64,000 nucleotides of DNA from Bradyrhizobium sp. CB3481 (lineage in GTDB: Bacteria; Pseudomonadota; Alphaproteobacteria; Rhizobiales; Xanthobacteraceae), in assembly GCF_029714305.1 (NCBI RefSeq), contig NZ_CP121647.1:310001-374000 (forward strand). The letters run 5' to 3'. Below the pieces are notes generated by a model. It had not been told where the DNA came from and did no database searches. It saw nothing but the letters and a program-made list of their open reading frames with translations. Position numbers and translations under genes: made by a program. Numbering within the stretch: the first letter of the stretch is position 1; the number at the start of each line of letters is the position of its first letter. This document shows, piece after piece, positions 39,048 to 48,508 of this stretch.

Positions 39048-39839
39048 ATGACCATGGGCCGCATGCGCAAGCTCTTCATTCCCGGCGTCGACAAGATGCT
39101 CCTGGTCCGGGACGCGGTGAAGACCATGCCGGACCTGACGCGCCGGCGCTTCATCTCCGGCGGCGCCAGCCTCGGCGCGCTGACGCTGCTGACGGGCTGC
39201 GACGTCACCGACAGCTTTTCCGCCGAGGAAATGCTGAAGCAGGTCTCGAAATTCAATGACGGCGTGCAGTCGTGGATCTTCAACCCCAATGCGATGGCGC
39301 CGACATTCCCGGAAAGCGCGATCACCAAGCCGTTCCCGTTCAACGGCTATTACGATCTCGACGAGGCGCCCGAGGTCGACGGCAAGAGCTGGAAGCTCGA
39401 GGTGCGCGGCCTCGTCGACAATAAGAAGTCCTGGACGCTGGACGAGCTTTATCAGTTACCGCAGGTCAAGCAGGTCACGCGTCACATCTGCGTCGAGGGC
39501 TGGAGCGCGATCGGAAGCTGGACCGGCACGCCATTGCGCGATTTCCTGAAGCTCATCGGCGCCGATACCCGCGCCAAATACGTCTGGTTCCAGTGCGCCG
39601 ACAAGGATGGCTACAACTCGCCGCTCGACATGCAGTCGGCGCTGCATGCGCAGACCCAGATGACCTTCAAGTTCGGCGACGAGATTTTGCCGCGTGCCTA
39701 TGGTTTCCCGATGAAAATCCGGGTGCCGACAAAACTCGGCTTCAAGAACCCGAAATACGTGATCTCGATGGAAGTCACCAACGAATACAAGGGCGGCTTC
39801 TGGGAAGACCAGGGATATAATTCGTTCAGCGGGAGTTAG
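39048..39839 (+). CDS. Tat-exported molybdopterin oxidoreductase (sulfite oxidase/MsrP fold)
   Basis: A 263-residue protein with a Tat motif TRRRFI at 31-36, followed by a hydrophobic stretch and Cys51, then a sulfite-oxidase-type molybdenum domain. Cys148 in RHICVEGWSAIGSW is the expected Mo ligand, and PMKIRVPTKLGFKNPKYV fits the family. MsrP (YedY) repairs oxidised methionine in the periplasm using electrons from a membrane cytochrome; here the partner is the upstream cytochrome b. The 30 residues before the Tat motif are unusual. Substrate is inferred, not known. Confidence 0.9.
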   Translation: MTMGRMRKLFIPGVDKMLLVRDAVKTMPDLTRRRFISGGASLGALTLLTGCDVTDSFSAEEMLKQVSKFNDGVQSWIFNPNAMAPTFPESAITKPFPFNGYYDLDEAPEVDGKSWKLEVRGLVDNKKSWTLDELYQLPQVKQVTRHICVEGWSAIGSWTGTPLRDFLKLIGADTRAKYVWFQCADKDGYNSPLDMQSALHAQTQMTFKFGDEILPRAYGFPMKIRVPTKLGFKNPKYVISMEVTNEYKGGFWEDQGYNSFSGS

Positions 39840-39915
39840 GCGGCGTTCGGACAGGCGTGTTCGCGCTGAAGCCAGCGCGAACATGAACAGGTCGATATGG
39901 TTGCCACGACCGATC

Positions 39916-41124
39916 TCAGTGCTTCACCATCGGACAGGCGCTCTCGCTGAGCGGCCGTGCGGCTTGCTCCGCCGGCACCGTGGCAAGAAGCTTGAGATAA
40001 TCGAACGGGTATTTGGATTCCGAGGGCTTCTTTACCTGCAGCAGATAATAGGGGCGCATCACGCGTCCATCCTCGCGCACCGTGCCCTTGGTGTAGAAGT
40101 CGTCGATCGGCAGTTCCTTCATCTTGGCGACGACCTTGGTCGCGTCGGTCGTGCCGGCTGCCGCCACCGCCTTGAGGTAATGCAACGTCGCCCCATAGGT
40201 CCCGGCATGGATCATGCTCGGCGGCTTTCCGCCGTTGCGGGCGAGTAAGCGCTTGGTCCAGGCGCGGGTCGCGTCGTCGAGGTCCCAGAAGAAGGTCTCG
40301 CTCGCGGTCAGGCCCTGCGCCGCTTCGAGGCCAAGGGCGTGGGTGTCGGGAAACTGCAGCAGGAGCGCTGCCACGCGCTGGTCGCCTTTGCGGCCGAGAC
40401 CGAATTCCCCGGCCTGTTTGATCGCGTTGATGGTGTCGCCGCCGGCGTTCGAGAGCGCGACGATCTTCGCCTTCGAGGCCTGCGCCTGCAGCAGGAACGA
40501 CGAGAAATCGGCGGTGTTGAGCGGATGTCGCACGGCTCCCACCACCTTGCCGCCGGCGGCCGTGACGAACGACGAGGTGTCCTTCTCGAGGGCATGCCCG
40601 AAGGCGTAATCGGCGGTGATGAAGAACCAGCTATCGCCACCTTGTTTCACCAGCGCTTGGCCGATCGTCGCCGCAAGGCCGTAGGTATCGAAGCTCCAAT
40701 GCACGCCGTGCGGCGAGCAGGCTTTGCCGGTGAGGTCCGACGTGGCGGCGCCGGTGTTGATGTCGACGGCGTCGCGCGTGCGCGTCACCTCGCGCACGGC
40801 GAGTCCCACGGCTGAATTGGGAACGTCGAGGATGAGGCTGACGCCCTCGGTCTCGATCCACTGCCGCGCGATGTTGGCGCCGATGTCGGGCTTGTTCTGG
40901 TGGTCGGCAAAGATGACTTCGATCGGCCGGCCCAGCACCTTGCCGCCGAAATCCTCGACCGCCATGCGCGCGGCGTGGACCGAACCCATGCCGCTCAGAT
41001 CCGCGTACAGTCCCGTCTGGTCGTTGAGAACGCCAAGCTTGACCGGCTGCTGCGCGACCGCGGAGGCGGTCAGACCCCCGCCCCACGTCAGGAGCGCGAG
41101 CGCGGCGAGAATGGTGCGACGCAT
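39916..41124 (-). CDS. ABC transporter substrate-binding protein, branched-chain amino acid type
   Basis: A 402-residue exported protein: signal peptide to about residue 24 (AVAQQ), then a type I periplasmic-binding fold with LGVLNDQTGLYADLSG, IARQWIETEGVSLI and FFITADYAFGHALEKDTS, as in LivJ/AmiC-like proteins. GGGGAGG six bases before the ATG at 41124 decides the start; the frame extends to 41232. No permease or ATPase genes are adjacent, so it is an orphan receptor. Ligand unknown. Confidence 0.9.
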   Translation of the reverse strand: MRRTILAALALLTWGGGLTASAVAQQPVKLGVLNDQTGLYADLSGMGSVHAARMAVEDFGGKVLGRPIEVIFADHQNKPDIGANIARQWIETEGVSLILDVPNSAVGLAVREVTRTRDAVDINTGAATSDLTGKACSPHGVHWSFDTYGLAATIGQALVKQGGDSWFFITADYAFGHALEKDTSSFVTAAGGKVVGAVRHPLNTADFSSFLLQAQASKAKIVALSNAGGDTINAIKQAGEFGLGRKGDQRVAALLLQFPDTHALGLEAAQGLTASETFFWDLDDATRAWTKRLLARNGGKPPSMIHAGTYGATLHYLKAVAAAGTTDATKVVAKMKELPIDDFYTKGTVREDGRVMRPYYLLQVKKPSESKYPFDYLKLLATVPAEQAARPLSESACPMVKH

Positions 41125-41331
41125 GAAAAGCCTCCCCTTGCCGTAGCGACCGCTGAGCCGGTCGTCTTTGGCATGATGGTACAGGGCATCGCTGGAAAGC
41201 GGAGGGCCGGTTTTTGCTTCCGAGCTATGCATCAGCGCCGCATGAGCTGGACGATATTTAATGAAACCTCCGCGGAATGGCGGCGGTTGCCCCCGTGGGC
41301 GACGCCGGTTTCACGACCGCGGAGACATGTC

Positions 41332-41742
41332 ATGAGCAGAGAACTTATCGCCCACAATAGGCCGGTGTTCGGCCAGCTTCATCCCAGAATCTGGGGCACG
41401 GCGGCCGGCCTGATCGCATGGTTCGCGCTAATGGCCTGGATCTTGTTCGATCGCTCGAGCGACGTCACCCTGTCGTTGATGTTCGTGACCGTGTTGTTCG
41501 CCGTCGCAATCGCTCTGCCGTGGACGCTATCCCTTGTGTGGAAGAAGTTTCAAATGCCCCATGAGGGGCATCCGACGCCAGCCTCGTTCCACGACTGGAC
41601 CGACGGCGATCTTGCGGTTTGGGGTGCGCGGCTCCGCGCCAGGGATGCGGCCATCGACGTGTTATTGCCGCTGGCGGCGGTTTCGCTTGGCCTCACCGCG
41701 ATCGGAATAGTCTTCGTCATCGTGCGGGCCTTTGCCGCGTAG
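41332..41742 (+). CDS. Small membrane protein of unknown function
   Basis: A 136-residue protein starting MSRELIAHNRP with three hydrophobic segments (about 22-40, 46-65 and 105-132) and a Trp-rich loop between the second and third. GGAGA lies seven bases before the ATG at 41332. I do not recognise the family. It is divergent from the ABC binding protein and convergent with the TPR gene, eight bases from the latter's end. Confidence 0.65.
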   Translation: MSRELIAHNRPVFGQLHPRIWGTAAGLIAWFALMAWILFDRSSDVTLSLMFVTVLFAVAIALPWTLSLVWKKFQMPHEGHPTPASFHDWTDGDLAVWGARLRARDAAIDVLLPLAAVSLGLTAIGIVFVIVRAFAA

Positions 41743-41750
41743 TTCCGAGG

Positions 41751-43409
41751 CTACGCGGCCGCCATGTCCATCCGCCGGCAGAAGCAGGATGCCTTGATCG
41801 GAACCTCCGCGCGTGCCTGCGCCAGATCCAGCCGCTGCTTGATCATGCCGGCCTCGGCCTTTTCGCCACGGCGGACCAGGCATTCGTGCAGCCCGTGCAG
41901 CGACCACAGATTATCGGGATGCTGACAGGCGCGGCTGAGCTTGCCGTCGAGGCCGAGGTCGGAGCGGTAGACCGCCTCGGCTTCCTCGATCCGGCCCTGC
42001 TCGAGCAGCAGCGCGCCAAGCGCGTGGCGGGTCGGCTGCATCCATCCCCAGGGCTCGTCATAGGGCAGGCTGTCGCTGAGCTCGACCGACTTGCGCAGAT
42101 GCGCGAACGCCGCGTCGTGATGGCCTTTGCGATACTCCAGTTCGCCATCCAGCATCGCTTCAGCAACGTCGAGTAGATTGACGATCCTGTTGTTGTGGAC
42201 CCGGCGGCTCTCGGGCACTTGCATCTTCGCCGCCATGAACAGGACTTTCTCGATCTCGGCCTCGGCGACATTGCCGAGCGCCGAATGCGCCACTGCCTTG
42301 GCGTAGTGGATCATCGCGACGTTCGAGCAATAGAGCTCTCTGTCCTTTGGCAGCTCCTGCGCGATGATCTCGCGCCATTTGCCGAAGCGCACGAGGACGT
42401 GCTGCTTCATGGTCAGATAGCCTTCCAGAAAATCCGCCATCGGCGGCGACTGAATGCGCAGCACCGCCTCGGGGATCGTCGCGATCAGTTCTTCGGCCAA
42501 TGCGATCGCGGGCGTGTACTGGCCGAGGAACATGGCGCCGTAGATTGCGAAGTGGAAATTGTGAATGACGTAGACGAGATAGACGCCTGGATCGTCCGAA
42601 TAGGCGAGGAACCTGCGGTCCGTCGCCAGCGCCTTCTGGTTATAGACAAGCACGTCCCTGTAGTGCCCGCACAGCACGTCGAGATGCGTCGGCATGTGGA
42701 TGAGGTGGCCGGAGTCCGGAACGATGTCGCGCAACCGGTCGCCGGCGCGCAGTGCGGCTTGCGGGAACGGCGACATCTCCATCAGGTGCACATAGAGATG
42801 CAGCAATCCCGGGTGATCCCACGCTGCGGGAATCCGCTCCAGCGCATATTCCAGCACCGCCCTGCATTCCTCGGTGCCCGCGCCCTCGGCCGGCTTGCCG
42901 AAGGGCAGGTCCCACATCAGCCAGGGCGTCTCGTTCATCAGCGATTCCGCAAATACCGCGCGGACCTCGAGATCATCGGGATACGCAGCGAAGATCTTGC
43001 GCATTTCGCCGCTGTAGGCCTTGTCCCAGGGCGACATGTCCTCGATCGCCAGGCGCTGCGGATAGCGCGCGGTGAGGGCCTGGATCATCGCCTGCTCGAC
43101 CGGACTTGCCTTTCCGGCATGCGCCAGCGCTGCCTGCATGGCGTCATAGGATGCCGACAGCGCCGTCTGCCGCCCCAGCGGGTCGTAGCGGACCCATGGC
43201 AGATTGTAGTTGGGCCCCGAAGCGTAGCTGATGCCCCAATGCGCCATCGCGCAGTCGGGATCGTGGCTCAGCGCCTTCTGAAAGCACTTGATCGCTTCGG
43301 CGTGGTTGAACCCGAACAGCCAGTTGAGGCCGCGGTCGAACCAGATTTGCGCATCCTGTGACGACGTGGTGATTTTGCGGCTGTACGGCCCCAGATCGAA
43401 ATAGGTCAT
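41751..43409 (-). CDS. Tetratricopeptide repeat protein
   Basis: A 552-residue soluble protein without a signal peptide. TPR-like units are seen near the start (AQIWFDRGLNWLFGFNHAEAI, then CFQKALSHDPDCAMAHWG), in the middle and near the end (HALGALLLEQGRIEEAEAVY). A His-rich central part (HPGLLHLYVHLMEMS, HLIHMPTHLDVLCGHY) is typical of this large TPR family, which occurs in many soil bacteria and fungi without known function. GGGAG precedes the ATG. Single gene. Confidence 0.85.
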   Translation of the reverse strand: MTYFDLGPYSRKITTSSQDAQIWFDRGLNWLFGFNHAEAIKCFQKALSHDPDCAMAHWGISYASGPNYNLPWVRYDPLGRQTALSASYDAMQAALAHAGKASPVEQAMIQALTARYPQRLAIEDMSPWDKAYSGEMRKIFAAYPDDLEVRAVFAESLMNETPWLMWDLPFGKPAEGAGTEECRAVLEYALERIPAAWDHPGLLHLYVHLMEMSPFPQAALRAGDRLRDIVPDSGHLIHMPTHLDVLCGHYRDVLVYNQKALATDRRFLAYSDDPGVYLVYVIHNFHFAIYGAMFLGQYTPAIALAEELIATIPEAVLRIQSPPMADFLEGYLTMKQHVLVRFGKWREIIAQELPKDRELYCSNVAMIHYAKAVAHSALGNVAEAEIEKVLFMAAKMQVPESRRVHNNRIVNLLDVAEAMLDGELEYRKGHHDAAFAHLRKSVELSDSLPYDEPWGWMQPTRHALGALLLEQGRIEEAEAVYRSDLGLDGKLSRACQHPDNLWSLHGLHECLVRRGEKAEAGMIKQRLDLAQARAEVPIKASCFCRRMDMAAA

Positions 43410-43544
43410 GCCCCATCATCTCCCTGATCGTTTTGCGTTTCTGTGCCGCTTGCCTGCCGACAGAGTACCTTAACACAAGGTCGTGTCACGTGAGACCGCA
43501 AACTGCCGCAGGCGATTGTGATCGTGGCGCTTGAAATTCAGCGC

Positions 43545-43576
43545 GTAGGGCAGGCAAAGCGAAGCGTGTCTGCCAT
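43545..43576. repeat. Half copy of repeat family C
   Basis: GTAGGGCAGGCAAAGCGAAG then CGTGTCTGCCAT, matching one arm of the element at 44073-44154 with several changes. It lies in the 295-base gap 43410-43704 between the TPR gene and a small membrane gene, which otherwise holds only an A/T-rich promoter-like stretch near 43645-43670. Confidence 0.6.
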
Positions 43577-43704
43577 CAAGAACCGCACAAGACCATGGCC
43601 GCACGGCGCAAAGACGCGGGCATCGTCAACCCTGCGAAGCTGGACATAATCTGTAATGGTATTATTTTATTGTGCGACGTGAGGTTGGAATTCAGCGAAC
43701 AATA

Positions 43705-44064
43705 ATGAACAGAGAAAAGTGGCTGATCGTCTCACTCATCGGCATTTCGGTGATTTCCGCTTTGCTTGATGGCTTTTTCTATCTGAACAGCGCGTCCTCG
43801 ATGCCAGCATCGTCCGTCGGTGCAGGCGCTTTGTCGGTATTTCTGCTCGTGCTTTGGATCGACGCCGATAGCAAAGTTCATCCGCAGGTCGCCCGATGTT
43901 TCGACTATGGTTTTCTCGTGCTGATGTTTTGGTTGCCGTTTCTCCCTTACTATCTGTGGCGTACAAGAGGTGCGGTAGGATTATTGATGTCTGCCGGTTT
44001 CCTTGGCTTGCTCTCGATGGGGTTTCTCGTTCAGTTGCTGATCTATATTTTGTATTATTTGTAG
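43705..44064 (+). CDS. Small membrane protein of unknown function
   Basis: A 119-residue protein with four hydrophobic segments (about 6-26, 32-50, 65-82 and 92-117), ending in a very hydrophobic Tyr/Leu tail. Its codon use is less GC-biased than that of its neighbours, which may hint at transfer or weak selection. The ATG at 43705 lacks a good ribosome binding site. No family recognised. Followed at once by a repeat. Confidence 0.6.
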   Translation: MNREKWLIVSLIGISVISALLDGFFYLNSASSMPASSVGAGALSVFLLVLWIDADSKVHPQVARCFDYGFLVLMFWLPFLPYYLWRTRGAVGLLMSAGFLGLLSMGFLVQLLIYILYYL

Positions 44065-44072
44065 GCAGCGCC

Positions 44073-44154
44073 GTAGGGTGAGCTGAGCGAAGCGAGCCCA
44101 CCGTTAATGGCGAGCAAGCTTGTGGTGGGCACGCTTCGCTTCGCCCACCCTACG
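44073..44154. repeat. Intergenic palindromic repeat, family C
   Basis: GTAGGGTGAGCTGAGCGAAG ... and GTGGTGGGCACGCTTCGCTT ... CGCCCACCCTACG form a long hairpin. It ends three bases before the stop of the convergent MFS gene. Compare 16784-16862. Confidence 0.9.
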
Positions 44155-44157
44155 ATG

Positions 44158-45345
44158 CTACGCCTTCTTCACCTTCCGCTGAAACGCCGAGAGCATTGCG
44201 CCGAGCGCCAGCATTGCGGCCGACACGTTCAGCGCAAATGACAGGCTTCCGACCGCGTCGGTGATCGCGCCGATCACGATCGGTCCCAGCGTCTGGCCGA
44301 TGCCGAAGGAGATCGTCATCGCGGCAATCGCCGTGGGCCAGGCCTGCGGCGGATAGTTGAAGCGGACAAAGGCGGTGGTGGAGCCGACCACCGCGAAGAA
44401 CGCGACGCCGAACACCAGTGCCGATGTCGCCAGCAGCCACACCGACTGACCGAAGATTGGCAGCGCGGCGCCGACCGCATTGACGCCGAGGATGATCGTG
44501 GTGGCGAGGCCGCCGCGATCGAGCGCGAGCACGCGCCGCCACACCCAGGGTGTCACGAAGGCGCTTAGTCCGATCAGGCTCCAGAACGCGCTTTGCGCCG
44601 CCGCGCCGCCGCCGGCATCGCGGACATAGGCGATCATGAAGGTCATGTAGGCGATGTAGCCGGCGCCGAACAGGAAGTAGCCGGCGAGATAGATCACGAC
44701 CGGCAGGATGACGAATTTCGCTGATGTCGTCGCTGTCGCCGTCGCGCCGTCATGCAGCGGCGCGAGCAGCACCGGAATCGTCATGACGGCGCCAAGCAGC
44801 GTCATCGCCCACCAGACGATCCACCACGAGCCCGGTCCGAATCCTTGCAGCACGAACGGCGCCACCAGTCCCGATGCAAGGATGCCGATGCCGGGCCCGG
44901 CATAGAACAGGCTGAGCAGAAAATTCGCCCGTTCCGGCCGCGACTGGGCGATCGTCGCCGCCAGCGTGCCGCCGCCGACAAAGCCCGCCGCGGCACCGAC
45001 GCCGGCCAGCAGCCGGGCAAAGGTCAGGACGTAGAAATTACCCGACAGCGCGCAGAGCGCCAGCGATGCGACGCAGGCCAGCGTGCCCCATCGCACCGAC
45101 GCCACCATGCCGAATTGCCGGATCATCCGCGAGGCGAAGAGCGCGCCGGCGAGATAGCCGGCCGCGTTGACGGTATTCATGAAGCCGGCCGCGGAATAGG
45201 ACCAGTGCAGCGTGTCGCGCATATCGGGCAGCACCAGTGCATAGGCGAAGCGGCCGATGCCGAGACCGACGGTCGGCGCCAGCGACAGGATCAGAATCAG
45301 CCGTGCAGGATGGGCGTAGGTCTGGTGAATGTCTGGGGATCGCAC
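44158..45345 (-). CDS. MFS transporter, YbfB/YjiJ family
   Basis: A 395-residue protein with twelve membrane segments. The opening LAPTVGLGIGRFAYALVLPDM is characteristic of the YbfB/YjiJ group, and GVGAAAGFVGGGTLAATIAQ and LFYAGPGIGILASGL follow. Substrate unknown. A GTG at 45345 with GGAG six bases upstream is preferred over a TTG at 45411. It lies 87 bases after a DMT transporter gene on the same strand and may be cotranscribed with it. Confidence 0.88.
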   Translation of the reverse strand: MRSPDIHQTYAHPARLILILSLAPTVGLGIGRFAYALVLPDMRDTLHWSYSAAGFMNTVNAAGYLAGALFASRMIRQFGMVASVRWGTLACVASLALCALSGNFYVLTFARLLAGVGAAAGFVGGGTLAATIAQSRPERANFLLSLFYAGPGIGILASGLVAPFVLQGFGPGSWWIVWWAMTLLGAVMTIPVLLAPLHDGATATATTSAKFVILPVVIYLAGYFLFGAGYIAYMTFMIAYVRDAGGGAAAQSAFWSLIGLSAFVTPWVWRRVLALDRGGLATTIILGVNAVGAALPIFGQSVWLLATSALVFGVAFFAVVGSTTAFVRFNYPPQAWPTAIAAMTISFGIGQTLGPIVIGAITDAVGSLSFALNVSAAMLALGAMLSAFQRKVKKA

Positions 45346-45432
45346 GTAGGACTCCGGCAATCCGCTACTGTGGCAGCCGTCCGCGGGCTTGCACAGGTGC
45401 GGCTTGCGCAACGGTGTCTTGCCAATCCTGCA

Positions 45433-46296
45433 TCAGCCGATCAGCACCAGCACGACGCCGAGCACGGTCAGCGCGGTGCCCGCCACGATGCGCGTGGTGA
45501 TCGCGACGTGACGGAGCACGACGGCGCTCAGCGCCACCGTGACCAGCGGATAGACCGCGGCGAGCGGCGCCACCAGCGTGATCGGGCCATTGCGGACGGC
45601 GGCAAACAGCGTGAGTGCGCTGAGGCCATTGCTAATCCCGGTCATGGCGAACCAGAAAATGCCGACCCGCGGTGCGTCCACGACGAAGCTGCCTTTGCGG
45701 AAGCGCTGTACCGTCAACACCACGAGCGACGACATGATGTAACCGATCAGGCAGGCCCAGAGCGGGCTTGGCCAGACGGCGAGCCCAAGCTTGACCACCG
45801 GCGGTACCACGCCGCGGATCAGGGCGCTGCAGAGCGGCAGCAGCAGCGCCCAGCTTCGCCAGTGGCCGAGGTCGCGCGGGCGCGTCACCGAAATGATCGC
45901 CGCACCGGCTACCGCCACCACAAGGCCCAGCAGTTGCGGGAGATGCAGCGGCTCGTGCAGCAGGATCACCGCCATGGCCACTGCGAACAGCGGCGCGAGG
46001 TTGCCGAGCGTTGAAGTGATGACCGGGCCGAGCGCCCGGTTCGAGGCGAAGGTCAGCAATGTCAGCGAGGCCGGGAAGAACAGGCCAATGGCGATGAAAA
46101 TCGGCAAGGCCTCCCACACCACCGGCTCGCCCTGCAGGATCAGCGGCGACAGCAGCAGGAACAGGATGGTGAAGGAGGGGACGCTGATCGCGGCTCCCGA
46201 GAGCGGCTCGACGGTCCGCAGGCCGAGTTGCGCCAGAACCACCCCGGCGCCGAGAAAACCCGCCGAAGCAAAGGCGTAGATAATGGCTGATGTCAT
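45433..46296 (-). CDS. EamA-domain drug/metabolite transporter (DMT family)
   Basis: A 287-residue protein with ten membrane segments in two EamA halves; the first half ends near LLGLVVAVAGAAII and the second near LTVLGVVLVLIG, the usual repeat ends. Such proteins export amino acids or other metabolites; the substrate is unknown. The start at 46296 (MTSAIIYAFASAGF) matches the first membrane segment; the frame extends to 46413 with soluble, unlike sequence. Confidence 0.88.
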   Translation of the reverse strand: MTSAIIYAFASAGFLGAGVVLAQLGLRTVEPLSGAAISVPSFTILFLLLSPLILQGEPVVWEALPIFIAIGLFFPASLTLLTFASNRALGPVITSTLGNLAPLFAVAMAVILLHEPLHLPQLLGLVVAVAGAAIISVTRPRDLGHWRSWALLLPLCSALIRGVVPPVVKLGLAVWPSPLWACLIGYIMSSLVVLTVQRFRKGSFVVDAPRVGIFWFAMTGISNGLSALTLFAAVRNGPITLVAPLAAVYPLVTVALSAVVLRHVAITTRIVAGTALTVLGVVLVLIG

Positions 46297-46422
46297 GAGG
46301 CCGTCTTGGTGCCTTCTCGGGGGCTGCGGATTGCTCGTTCCCGGCCTTTTTGGCCTGTCTGCGATGCCTTGCCAATCCGTCTCGGGGGCTTTAGCACTCC
46401 GCCCGGATTTCACATTTTTCCG

Positions 46423-46503
46423 TCATGGCCGGGCTTGTCCCGGCCATCCACGTCTTGTTTGCGAGGAAGACGTGGATGCCCGGCACAAGGCCGGGCATGA
46501 CGA
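46423..46503. repeat. Intergenic palindromic repeat, family B (short form)
   Basis: CGTCATGGCCGGGCTTGTCC, CGGCCATCCACGTCTT and the mirrored AAGACGTGGATGCCCGGC, GGCCGGGCATGACG form nested hairpins. It ends just before the AGGAGG of leuB. Confidence 0.88.
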
Positions 46504-46520
46504 GCAGGAGGTAAACGACC

Positions 46521-47633
46521 ATGGCGACCCATAAACTGCTGCTTCTCCCCGGCGACGGTATCGGCCCCGAAGTGATGGGCGAGGTGCAGCGCCTGATCGA
46601 CTGGCTGAACAAGCAGGGCATCGCGTCATTCGAGACTGAGCAGGGCCTGGTCGGCGGTTCCGCCTATGATGCGCACAAGGTCTCGATCTCTGAAGGCGAC
46701 ATGGCCAAGGCCCTGGCCGCGGACGCCATCATCTTCGGCGCGGTCGGCGGTCCGAAGTGGGACAGCGTTCCCTATGAGGTGCGCCCCGAGGCCGGTCTGC
46801 TCCGGCTGCGCAAGGACCTCGGCCTGTTCGCCAATTTGCGGCCCGCGGTGTGCTATCCGGCGCTGGCGGATGCTTCGAGCCTGAAGCGCGAGGCGGTCGA
46901 AGGCCTCGACATCATGATCGTGCGCGAGCTCACCGGCGGCGTCTATTTCGGCGAGCCGAAGACGATCACCGATCTCGGCAACGGCCAGAAGCGCGCCATC
47001 GATACCCAAGTCTACGACACCTATGAGATCGAGCGCATCGGCCGCGTCGCCTTTGACCTGGCGCGCAAGCGCCGCAACAAGGTGACCTCGATGGAAAAGC
47101 GCAACGTCATGAAGTCGGGCGTGCTCTGGAACGAGGTGATGACATCAGTCCATGCGCGCGAATACAAGGACGTGACGCTGGAGCACCAGCTCGCCGATTC
47201 CGGCGGCATGATGCTGGTAAAGGCGCCGAAGCAGTTCGACGTCATCGTGACAGACAATCTGTTCGGCGACATGCTGTCCGACATCGCCGCGATGCTGACC
47301 GGCTCGCTCGGCATGTTGCCCTCGGCCTCGCTCGGCGAAATCGACGCCAAGACCAAAAAGCGCCGCTCGCTGTTCGAGCCGGTGCACGGCTCGGCGCCCG
47401 ATATCGCCGGCAAGGGCCTCGCCAATCCGATCGCGATGATCTCCTCGTTCGGCATGGCGCTGCGCTATTCCTTCGACATGGGCGGTCTCGCCGACAAGGT
47501 CGATGCCGCGATCGCGGCCGTGCTGGCCAGCGGCCTTCGCACCGCCGATATCAAGTCAGAGGGCACGACGGCGGCTTCGACCACGCAGATGGGCGAGGCG
47601 ATTATCAAGGAGCTGCAGAAGCTGCACGCCTGA
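46521..47633 (+). CDS. leuB: 3-isopropylmalate dehydrogenase
   Basis: A 370-residue enzyme that oxidises and decarboxylates 3-isopropylmalate with NAD in leucine synthesis. It starts [20 protein letters not shown]; the substrate site ([12 protein letters not shown]), the catalytic Lys/Asp region ([21 protein letters not shown]) and the NAD site ([14 protein letters not shown]) are all present. A strong AGGAGG lies upstream of the ATG. Not adjacent to leuC or leuD, which lie 7-13 kb away on the other strand. Confidence 0.98.
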   Translation: MATHKLLLLPGDGIGPEVMGEVQRLIDWLNKQGIASFETEQGLVGGSAYDAHKVSISEGDMAKALAADAIIFGAVGGPKWDSVPYEVRPEAGLLRLRKDLGLFANLRPAVCYPALADASSLKREAVEGLDIMIVRELTGGVYFGEPKTITDLGNGQKRAIDTQVYDTYEIERIGRVAFDLARKRRNKVTSMEKRNVMKSGVLWNEVMTSVHAREYKDVTLEHQLADSGGMMLVKAPKQFDVIVTDNLFGDMLSDIAAMLTGSLGMLPSASLGEIDAKTKKRRSLFEPVHGSAPDIAGKGLANPIAMISSFGMALRYSFDMGGLADKVDAAIAAVLASGLRTADIKSEGTTAASTTQMGEAIIKELQKLHA

Positions 47634-47696
47634 GGACGTCACCCGGATTGCGCTCCGCGTCATCCGGGCGTCACGCGAAGCTACTAGAGCCGTTTC

Positions 47697-48338
47697 ATGG
47701 ATGGATCTCATCTGCCGAAGATCGGGGAAACTGCCGTTCATGAAACGGTGCGGCTGCGCGAGGCTGAGATCGGCCGGCGCTGTGAGGTCTTGAGCAATAC
47801 GCGCATCGAATATGCGTCGCTGGGCGACTACTCCTATCTCGGCGAGAATTGCGAGGTCGCCGACGCGGCGATCGGAAAATTCACGGCCATCGCCAATTCG
47901 GTGCGGATCGGCGCGCCGAACCATCCGATGGGCCGTCCGTCGCAGCATCGCTTCACCTATTGCCCGGAATATTATGAGGCGACGGCAACGCGGGATCGCG
48001 ATTTCTTCGCGGAGCGCCGCAGCGACCGGGTAACGATCGGCAATGATTGCTGGATCGGTCATGCCGCCATCCTCCTGCCGGGCGTGACCGTCGGCGATGG
48101 CGCCGTCATTGCCGCCGGCGCGGTCGTCAGCCGCGACGTGCCGCCCTATACGGTTGTTGGCGGCGTGCCAGCCCGCCTGATCCGCAAGCGCTTTTCCGAC
48201 GACATCGCTGAAAGCCTGCGCCGCATCGCCTGGTGGGATTGGCCGGACGAGATCATCTTTGAACGCCTAAGCGATTTTCGCTCCGAGGCGATCGAAGCGT
48301 TTTGCAGGCGTTACGATCCGGCGTTTGCGAGCCGGTAA
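47697..48338 (+). CDS. Hexapeptide-repeat acyltransferase, phosphonate-associated type
   Basis: A 213-residue left-handed beta-helix protein. The central part [20 protein letters not shown], the loop [12 protein letters not shown] and [20 protein letters not shown], then a C-terminal [14 protein letters not shown], match the acetyltransferase subfamily often found in phosphonate (phn) clusters. No other phn gene is here, so the substrate is unclear. The start at 47697 has only a weak GAG upstream. It follows leuB by 63 bases and may share its transcript. Confidence 0.85.
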   Translation: MDGSHLPKIGETAVHETVRLREAEIGRRCEVLSNTRIEYASLGDYSYLGENCEVADAAIGKFTAIANSVRIGAPNHPMGRPSQHRFTYCPEYYEATATRDRDFFAERRSDRVTIGNDCWIGHAAILLPGVTVGDGAVIAAGAVVSRDVPPYTVVGGVPARLIRKRFSDDIAESLRRIAWWDWPDEIIFERLSDFRSEAIEAFCRRYDPAFASR

Positions 48339-48362
48339 AGGCCGACGTGGCAATTCACTCGC

Positions 48363-48485
48363 TGTCGTCCCGGCCTTGAGCCGGGACCCATAACCACCAT
48401 CGTTCGTGGTGGACCAAAAACGTCGAATAGCTTTTCTAAATCGTGAGGCCGCGGCGTATGGGTCCCTGCTTTCGCAAGGACGACG
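48363..48485. repeat. Intergenic palindromic repeat, family B
   Basis: Left GTCGTCCCGGCCTTGAGCCGGGACCCATA, right TATGGGTCCCTGCTTTCGCAAGGACGAC, variable middle. Between the convergent hexapeptide transferase and small exported protein genes. Confidence 0.88.
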
Positions 48486-48508
48486 GCGGCGGTGTTACTC
48501 GATCGCGC

